NCBI GenBank assembly: GCA_003427395.1
Contig: BFEA01000359.1
Span: 1,156,853-1,183,753 of the forward strand
Direction of reading: 5' to 3'
Length of the DNA: 26,901 bases
Source of the DNA: Chara braunii
Lineage: Eukaryota > Streptophyta > Charophyceae > Charales > Characeae
Shown here: piece by piece, positions 19,936 through 26,901 of the stretch
Position numbering within the stretch: position 1 is the first letter of the stretch
How the letters are laid out: every line of letters starts with the position of its first letter
Position numbers and translations under genes: made by a program
Notes under the pieces: generated by a model
Databases searched by the model: none
Told to the model about the DNA's origin: nothing
What the model saw: the letters and a program-made list of their open reading frames with translations, nothing else

Positions 19936-22077
19936 GGACTGGTCCGTCTATATGACAGTAGGATTAGAGCTCCTCTGTACGCAGAGGCCGTGATAGGAGT
20001 GTACATACTNTGAGTTAGTCAGGCGAGTCCCGTCTAGTTGTATATACATAGGTGGCGGTGTGTGATCGGCTTGAGCTTTATGTGTGATACGGTCTAGGGG
20101 ATGAGACTTAGTTGTATGATATCTACGACATACGTGACCTGCATTTTCAGTTGTGTGATTCAAATGCTCTTACTTGTAGCTTTGAGTAGGTTCTGAGAGT
20201 CCATGACACTTGGGACGTGAGTTTATCCTGCGGAGCGGGACAGTGGAGTGAGCATTTGAGTGTTTTCGGGGCAGGCATTTTGTTCCCAAATACACCCTAC
20301 GAGTTGTGTGTTGAGGGTTTGAGTTGAGTGTCGTATTGAGACTTGAGGAAGATATTTTGCTCCCGAGTATATCTTTGATTCCAGACTCTGTGGGAGTTAT
20401 TCTTGTGACGATCACGATCACTCTCACACGTGTGGCTTTATCCCAATGAATGAGGGCTTTGTGTGAGAGATGTGTGGGATACATCTCATGTATGTGTATT
20501 GTGTGATTGTGATTGTCGTCTACTCTTCGGTATACTCGTGCGGCCTGCCCATGGGCGGGCGGAACGGCCGGGTATAAGAGGAGGCAGCGCAGTCGTTTTT
20601 GTGACAGATGTATGAGGACCCTGAGGGGTCTTGCGAGCCTATAAGGCTCGGATGCTTACCATGCCGAATGTTTATGGCTGAGCTGTGAAGGGGACCCATA
20701 AGTTGACCCCTTAGTTTGAGTTGTTTTATGTTTAAGTTGGGGAGACGGCCCATAAGAAGGCCCCTCAGTTGAGTTGTTCTGTAATTGAGACCCCCTCAGA
20801 TTATGGAAGGTGGGGATGTTGTTTATTGACAGCAGTGTAACCCATGTCGCGTGATAGTCCATCCTGTAAAGAGAGGGGTGGCTGGGAGACCTGTTGAAAG
20901 AGACCCCCTTCATGTGAAAAATGAGTGATAGATTTAAGGACATCGTAGGCAATGTTTGAATGATAAAGTTTGACGAGAGGAACCAGGGTTACGAGTTGGA
21001 ATCATTGGTGAAGCTGAGAAGGTCGCAAGTCAGTGCATAAAGATGTCGTGGGATGTGTGGTCTGCTGTCTCTGATCAAGTCCGTAGGCCACGACCTCGTG
21101 TGAGCCTAGCGGTGAGATTGTTTGTGATTGTGAGAAGGGGCCGTGCCCTCTATATTGTCCCATAGGGGGCTGGTAAATACCCTTAAAAGTAGGGCAGATC
21201 CCTGTGTTGTCCCGCAGTGGCCCTGTGAGTTTGTTATGCGACGCACCGCCTGGACACCTGTGCTAATCCTAAGGCATATTGAGGAATACCAAGCTAGACG
21301 GTAAAGGCTAGCACCCCTAGGGCGCAACCCCTATTGGATGGCTGCAAGCCAGCACAACTTGGCTGCGGGCCCACGTCTACCAGCAGAGTAAGAGTTTAAG
21401 AGGTTATGCACGCCCCAAGGAAATTACTCTGGTGGAATGGCGAGGGATACGAGTCGAGTCGTTTGGACGCCCTGATTGAATGTCTATCAAGAGAGAACCT
21501 ATCGTTGCATAACCAACGAAGGGACTGCCGCTAAGATGACAATGCGGTAGGCCGTAGATCTGGCTCGATCAACCAGACTATGGTGGGCCATGATGGAGAC
21601 CTAGCGTTTCTGTACTAGACTGCAGAAAGAGCTGAGAGGAGATCTACGTATACATATATATATGTTTGATTGTGAGGATTTTCGCGGGGAAGGCGAGAGT
21701 GCCTTCTGAGGTCTCGTCTAAGGCCCGCGTCCCTGTATGACTCTGCTTGTAAGAGAGAGTCTAACCGGGACACCCAACGAAAAGTCGGCGTTTGTCTAGG
21801 ACGAAAGGGGAAAGGACGGTTTGAGGTGACCTTTGAAACTTATGCTGTAGTATTGATGCGTAATACACCTGCGTCCTAGTGTCAGGACAACGGAAACCCA
21901 GGTTGAAACCCTGGCAGCATATAGTTATGTCGGCATGGAGTGTTGGAGGCCTCAACCCTGAGTCTGTCGGCTTATTGGAATTGGTTCCGCTCTCGTCAGC
22001 ATTTGAAGTGTGAATGAGTTTGTAGCTTTTTTATTTGGCGTGGCGATGGGGACGGCGCTTAATATAGTCTGGTAGGA
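19936..22077 (+). other. 3' internal noncoding region
   Basis: 2.1 kb between the second gag-like gene and the 3' LTR, with no convincing gene. Visible features: one N at 20010; two similar short hairpin regions at about 20268-20300 and 20345-20375; a run of hairpins at 20617-20766; a local duplication at about 20690-20812 (two versions of CCCATAAG, CCCCT and GAGTTGTT); a small TA run near 21655. The polypurine tract expected just before 22078 is weak (GGTAGGATG; a better purine cluster is at about 22045-22055). No tRNA or rRNA gene could be supported. Confidence 0.6.
20617..20766 (+). repeat. run of small hairpins, three with ATAAG in or at the edge of the loop
   Basis: GACCC/GGGTC with TGAG loop (20617-20630); CGAGCC/GGCTCG with TATAA loop (20634-20650); AAGGGG/CCCCTT enclosing CCATAAGTTGA (20688-20712); GGCC/GGCC enclosing CATAAGAA (20747-20762). 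The recurring ATAAG recalls the LTR hairpin array. Confidence 0.5.
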
Positions 22078-25000
22078 TGTCGGCGCGAATACCCTTACAA
22101 GGGTATCCGCCCTGGTTTTTGCAAATGACAGGGGACAATGAGTTTGGTCGAAATAAGCCGTGCGAGGCATGATCGAGTCCGAGACCCGCCTTGGTTAAGT
22201 TAGGAGGGTATGTGGGCGCGCAGCTTTAAGGCGCACGTGTGATTTTTTTAATTGAGTGCGCGGCCGGTCTAGTCGTCCGACTTGGATCGTGCTGCGGTTT
22301 GACTAAGGGATAAAAGGCTCATTTTGGGTTGGCGCGCGCGATCGACGGTAGGACGGGCGCGTCGGTAGGCGCGCGGGTGGCCACGGTGGGATCCAAGTAG
22401 GCCGGCGCCGGCAACGGGTGTTGGCGCGCCGGTTGCAGGTAGGAAAAGAGGACCTGGGCTGTTCTTATTGGAAGTTCGCGTCCAATTGAACCAGGCTTGG
22501 GCTTAGCCCTATAGGTTACGAGGGTGGACTATTACTGCGGAGACTTGGGGATCGAGGCCAGCATGCGGCAACGAAGGAGCAGCGGAGCGCTGGAGAGAAC
22601 TGAGGGGTTGAGGGCCTGACGGGCTATCCCCCTCGGTTTTGCTGGTAAGCATGACCCACAGGGCTGGCGGGGTGACGACCGATACCCATTTCCCGTTAGC
22701 GGCCCTTATATACCCACTTTTTTCTATCTTCCCTTATTTTTAGTTCTATCTAACGGACCCGTTCCGCTGGGGCGTGGCACCACGACTGCTGATAGGACCC
22801 CGAGGACGCGGGTCAGTGGGTACACCATGGAGCTGTTGAAGGTACGGGTCGTGCTCGAACCCAGGTGGTGGCAATTGGTGAGTAAGGGCAAAAGTGGTCG
22901 AACCTGCCTGAGGTTGTCCTAGAGGGCCGCGGGGTACCGACGCAGACAAGCCCTTGGGGAACCGGGAGGAAGATATCGGGGCGGTATAGGGGAGGCGCCA
23001 CGGGGTGGAACACGACGCTCTGGGTTGCACGGGCCGCTCAGATTATGGAGGGCCAAGCGGTACGGCCACGGTGAAGGTCCTTCGGGACCTGGTCGAGGGC
23101 CCCGCCAGGTTCAGGCGAGGACAGCGGAATTGCCCGGCCGGCACAGCGCGGTTGTGGGCGAGGCGACAGTAAGAAGCAGGACGGTGTCGGAGATACGATA
23201 GTACGGAGCGGGAGAGCGGTATAAGTGGGAGGCTCCGTCGGGGCAACGGAGAGTTTTTTTTTTGCATGTTGGAAAGTTTGACAGCCGGGGCAGTCGGGAA
23301 AGTGGGCGGCTGCGCTAAGTGTTACCGGAGAGAAGGAGACCGGGGTGACGTCAGCGAGGAAGGTGTCCGGAGAAAGGAAGGAACCCGGACGGGTTCTGCG
23401 TTGAGGTACACCCGGGGATGGAGAAGGAAGGTAAGAGAGTACGGGGGCGTTAAGGCAGCGGGGCGGCGGGCACAGTAAGGAAGATGTGGGATGAACCCGG
23501 TGCGGTTTTGTACCGGGTACATTCGATAAAGGGGATGCCAGCGCTGGTCGGGGCGGTCACGCAGCGGACTACGGGCGATGAGTCGGGTTGGAGTAGAGTG
23601 AGCGCGGACGAATGAATTAGGGCGGAGTCCGGGGCCAGGTACTTGCGGAGTAAGGAGCGGCAGCGGAAGCCCGTACGGGGTGAGATCGGCGCCAGGTGTG
23701 TGAGTATGAGAGAGAGAGGGGGTGAGAAGAGGTAGAAGGCGCTGTGGGAGCGGGGTGCCGAAGGGAGCCGAGGAAGCATGAAAACTACGAGGTGCGGACA
23801 ACGGGTAACGGGCGCCCGACAGTGGGTCGATGAGGCGCAGACGGGAACGAAAGAGGAGGAGGGAGAAGTGGAAACGAAGGGACGAACCTGGCGTGATTCG
23901 GAGCCAAGTACGTGCAGCAGGAGACATGGCGGGAGCTGGCCGTAGCAGGGCAGAAATTTCGGAAATCGCCTGTTTCTTGGTGTGATCAGGCGGGGGTAGA
24001 TGCTAGCCGGAGTTTTTAGGAGAGGGCGACATCGAATATGAGGTCAGTTTAGTAGGAGAGTTAGCGGGAAGGAAGGTCAGTGGAAAGGTCGATGCGCCGG
24101 GCTATGGCAGGTGGCGGGCGTGGTGAACAAAAAAGGGGGTGACTCCCCCGTTGCTTGATGAAAACGGGCGGAGGAATTTGCAAAATGGAGGTTTTTTTTT
24201 TTTGGCATGGCAAAACCGCTGACAGTGTTAGTTTGGGTAGGGAGTTAGTATAATAGGGGGTTAGTAGGATAGAGCGTGCATGGTGGCGTCGGGAGTGCAG
24301 AGTTGAAGGGGAAGAGGCACTCACCTGACCGATAGACAAAGCCAGGTACGTCGAAACGGAGGATGCACGAATTAGATATCTGGGGTGCCTAGGATGGGTG
24401 GCGAATATCTGTCGGAGTGACTGCGGCACACAGTGGATGGTGGGGAGCCAACAGTGAGTGGGGGTTCGTTCGATCTTGCTCACCGTATCACTAGTGGCAG
24501 CGGGGGAGGGGCCAGCTACGGGATCAAATACTTACCTGTTGTACCGGAGTAAGGCCTGTAGTGACGGCGGAGTAGCGGGCGCAGCGACCGGAGTGTACAC
24601 CGAGAGAGAGAGGGCGTACCTGGTTGTTTTTGTAGTTGGAGGCGGGGTTGATGAGGGGGTTTTCGAGGGTGGCTTGTGATAAGTGCTCCCTACTCGCGCT
24701 GCGGATCGTGCTTTCGACTTCGGTGGTGCCGCAGTTGGGGGTTGTTGGTAAACCATCCGGTAACCATCGGGGGCGGCTACCGCGGACTGTGGCAGTTGCT
24801 CCGGGCCCCCGCTGCGCATAGCTGGCAGGATTGCTGGGAACTTTGTCCGTTGCCGGCCACACAGGCCGCTGCTCCTGGCGACTACGGGCTGTTGCGGCGG
24901 ACTGTGCGCAGCTGCTGCTGCATGACGATACGCAGCTGCGGCTGTTGATCGATCACGGGCCGTGATCCGCTGTTGGAGGCTGCATGTGGCTGGTGGCTGC

Positions 25001-26716
25001 TGGTTGACTGCGGAGTGCTACTCCAGACTGCGGTGGTTGTTGCCGGCTGTTGCAACCAGCGGTGCCATAGGGGATGTGATTGAGCCTGGGAACGGAGGTT
25101 AGTGCTGCAGATTGGGTGGTCGATAGGAGGGGAAAGTTGGCGGGTCGACTGAAGAATTGACCGAGCGGTTACAACCTGGCCGTCATTGCGGGGCCCTCAG
25201 GCGACTAAAGATTGGAAGGCCCTCTCCTGCGAGTCTGAGAGCACCCTCCTTGGATCTGAGAGTCTGAAAATCTTCTCCTTCTGCCCTTCTTATTCTAAAT
25301 TTGGTCTGTTGGTTCTGAGAGGAAGGCGGCAGGCGGGATTGCAACCCGTAATCCGCGCCAAGGCCTCTGTGGGAGGTTCGCCCCACCGATTGCGGGAGCT
25401 CTGCCGGAGCCTAGGCGAGGCTCTGGAAGCAGGGAATTGAAAGGTAACCGTTTGCTTTCCCTTTATATACCCTGGTATAACCCCTATTTGTACGTCCTGT
25501 TATGTTGACTGATTATACTGTATGCACCCCTATTTTGACTTTGGTTTGATTGACAGGACACAAGTCAGACTAAATGAAGGAATGTGTGTGCAATCGCAGT
25601 TTCAGTGTTGTTGATTGCTTGAAGGCATATTGTGAATACAAGGGATTGCATTTGGGGGAAGGGTGGGTAAAAAGTGTTTTTGCTTGAGCCTGAATGGGTC
25701 CTATGGGGTCAGACCGGTTCCATAAGATTGGACGGCCTGACCGATGTGGTTATTTTTGAATTGCATGGAGAGTCAGACCAGTTTCATAAGATTGGACGGT
25801 CTGATTGCTCTGAATTGTGGGGGGTTGACTGTGATTGACTTTTCAGGGGCCAAACCTATACCATAAGATTGGAGGGTTTGGTTGCCATGTTTGATTGGGG
25901 TTTGTTCTGTTTCTTTTGTTTCTGATCGAGGAGGTCTGAGCAAGTCCATAAGAATGGACGGCTCAGCCCCCCTCTTGGTTTATTCTAAGGGGACAATCCT
26001 TGCTGAGGGCAGGGCATGTCCATAAGATTGGACGGCCTTGGACTCATGCTGTACACAGTTGGGTCAGAGAGAAACGAACCTGGCAGAGGACCAGACCAGT
26101 TCCATAAGATTGGACAGTCTGGCCGAAAGCCTCGCACATGTTGGAACGCAAAAGGTTAAATTTGAGCTATATTTTATACTATCCTATTTATGAACAGGCT
26201 AGTCTGACATGGGTTCCATAAGATTGAACTGCCTGGCTATAGCGTATTATGAAATAAAGAGAGTATAACTAAGAGTATAATTGAAGGTAACCCTGGGCAG
26301 ACCGGGCGTTGTTCTAAGATGAATGGCTCAGTCCTATGCCCAGCTTTTGAAGACCAAGCTCAAAGAGGTATATATAATTTGGATATTAAACAGTTCAGGG
26401 CGGCTGAGCCTTGTTCTAAGATGAACGGCTTAGTCATATACCCAAACGGAAGAGAGAAGTAGTTGTGCAACCTATTCGTGTATACTCAATGGCTGAGTAA
26501 GGAAGGTTCCATAAGATTGGACGGCTTGACTTTATGCCCTATGTAAGTTGGGTATAAGGGAATAAAGTATCGAGAGATTACGAACTATTGTTTGCAAAGT
26601 TTGACTTGGGATGGCGAGAGTACTTACCTTTGTGGTTTGACCTTGCATGTGACTGAGTGAGGCTACTACTTGGTCTGAGTTTTAGTTTGGTAGGTAGTTG
26701 CTTTAGTGACTCGACA
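22078..26716 (+). repeat. 3' LTR (about 4,639 bp)
   Basis: Full-length counterpart of 2364-7008 with TGTCG and CGACA ends. It keeps the TATA sites (22706, 25462) and the hairpin array, while the polyadenylation site reads AATGAA (25573). It has about 36 bp of extra GC-rich palindromic sequence near 22340-22376 and a 10-bp insertion just before 22541. Identical to the left LTR over 22541-23773; about 4% different in the sampled stretch near 24660-24780. Confidence 0.93.
25707..26533 (+). repeat. hairpin array with TAAGAT loops (3' LTR)
   Basis: Second copy of the array at 5978-6823. Examples: 25707-25742 (GGTCAGACC/GGCCTGACC), 25773-25804 (TCAGACC/GGTCTGA), 25850-25881 (CCAAACC/GGTTTGG). The last replaces TCAAACC/GGTTTGA of the left LTR and keeps pairing. 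Some units have decayed, for example the one near 26215 (TTGAACTG). Confidence 0.78.
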
Positions 26717-26901
26717 CCAGGGTTGTCGAGCCCCGGCCCCAGGGCCCCGGCGGGGTTCCGGGGTTCCGGGGTTGGGCACCCCCAGCCCCGGCTCCAGACC
26801 CCCCCGCAAAAAAAAAAAATTCAAAAAAAAAAAAAAAATTCAAAAAAAATAATAAAAAATAGTGGGGGGTGCGCAGCGAAAGCGCGCACCACATGGGCTA
26901 A
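26717..26901. mobile_element. possible end of a hAT-like DNA transposon in the right flank
   Basis: One base after the LTR end begins CAGGGTTGTCGAGCCCCGGC, followed by very GC-rich repeated CCCCGG and GGGGTTCC words, then long A-runs broken by TTC, and a hairpin GGTGCGC/GCGCACC near the edge (about 26867-26890). CAGGG starts with GC-rich subterminal repeats are common in hAT elements. The other end is outside the window, so this is tentative. Confidence 0.3.

Larger units (their letters stand above)
2364..26716 (+). mobile_element. giant degenerate Ty3/gypsy-type LTR retrotransposon
   Basis: About 24.35 kb, bounded by two long direct repeats. Internal order is leader, gag, protease, reverse transcriptase, RNase H, integrase, a second gag-like gene, and a 3' noncoding region. 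Integrase lying after RNase H is the diagnostic Ty3/gypsy (Metaviridae) order. Size and LTR length are in the range of plant Ogre elements, but Ogre carries its extra ORF before gag, whereas here the extra ORF is after pol. No chromodomain was seen after the integrase GPY motif. No convincing primer binding site (a TGG start right after 7008) and only a weak polypurine tract before 22078 could be recognised. gag, pol and the 3' gene are all broken, so this copy is non-autonomous now. Confidence 0.93.

Noticed and set aside
21899-21915. T-arm-like hairpin CCAGG-TTGAAAC-CCTGG suggesting a tRNA or SINE
   Set aside because: No matching acceptor, D-arm or anticodon arm at the right distance, and the loop does not fit the T-loop consensus well.

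Overview
The window is eukaryotic repeat DNA, almost filled by one giant, degenerate Ty3/gypsy-type LTR retrotransposon in sense orientation. Two direct repeats of about 4.64 kb (2364-7008 and 22078-26716) are its LTRs. Both begin TGTCG; the right one ends CGACA and the left one CGCCA. The whole element is about 24.35 kb. There are no bacterial operon features. The plant-like splice motifs, very large LTRs and the style of the Gag and integrase proteins suggest a plant or streptophyte alga. My best guess is a charophyte such as Chara, from remembered resemblance only.

Layout. 1-344: antisense 5' end of a gag-like gene from another element, running off the left edge. 345-2363: noncoding flank (AT-rich, then hairpins, a GAT microsatellite, a T-run). 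2364-7008: 5' LTR. 7009-10344: very long leader with tandem repeats, TA microsatellites, a diverged internal duplication, a consensus splice donor (9741/9742), strong hairpins and a splice acceptor 31 nt before the gag ATG. 10345-12251: gag with a CCHC zinc knuckle. 12248-16870: pol in the order protease, reverse transcriptase, RNase H, integrase. 16871-17059: linker with branch point, pyrimidine tract and splice acceptor. 17060-19935: a second gag-like gene with its own CCHC knuckle, in the position where env lies in retroviruses. 19936-22077: 3' noncoding region with small hairpins. 22078-26716: 3' LTR. 26717-26901: GC-rich then A-rich flank that looks like the end of another transposon.

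How the parts fit. Gag and pol meet at an ATGA stop-start overlap, so Pol may have been made by termination-reinitiation. One leader donor with two acceptors, one just before gag and one just before the 3' gag-like gene, would give separate mRNAs for the two structural proteins, as in retroviruses. Catalytic residues are still visible in the protease, RT (YIDD), RNase H (D-E-D-D) and integrase (DX57DX35E). All three coding blocks carry frameshifts and stops, so this copy is dead.

The most novel features are (i) about ten paralogous hairpins in each LTR with variable but pairing stems and a near-invariant UAAGAU loop, (ii) the second CCHC gag-like gene downstream of pol with candidate splice signals, and (iii) a 1,233-bp tract identical between LTRs that elsewhere differ by roughly 4%.
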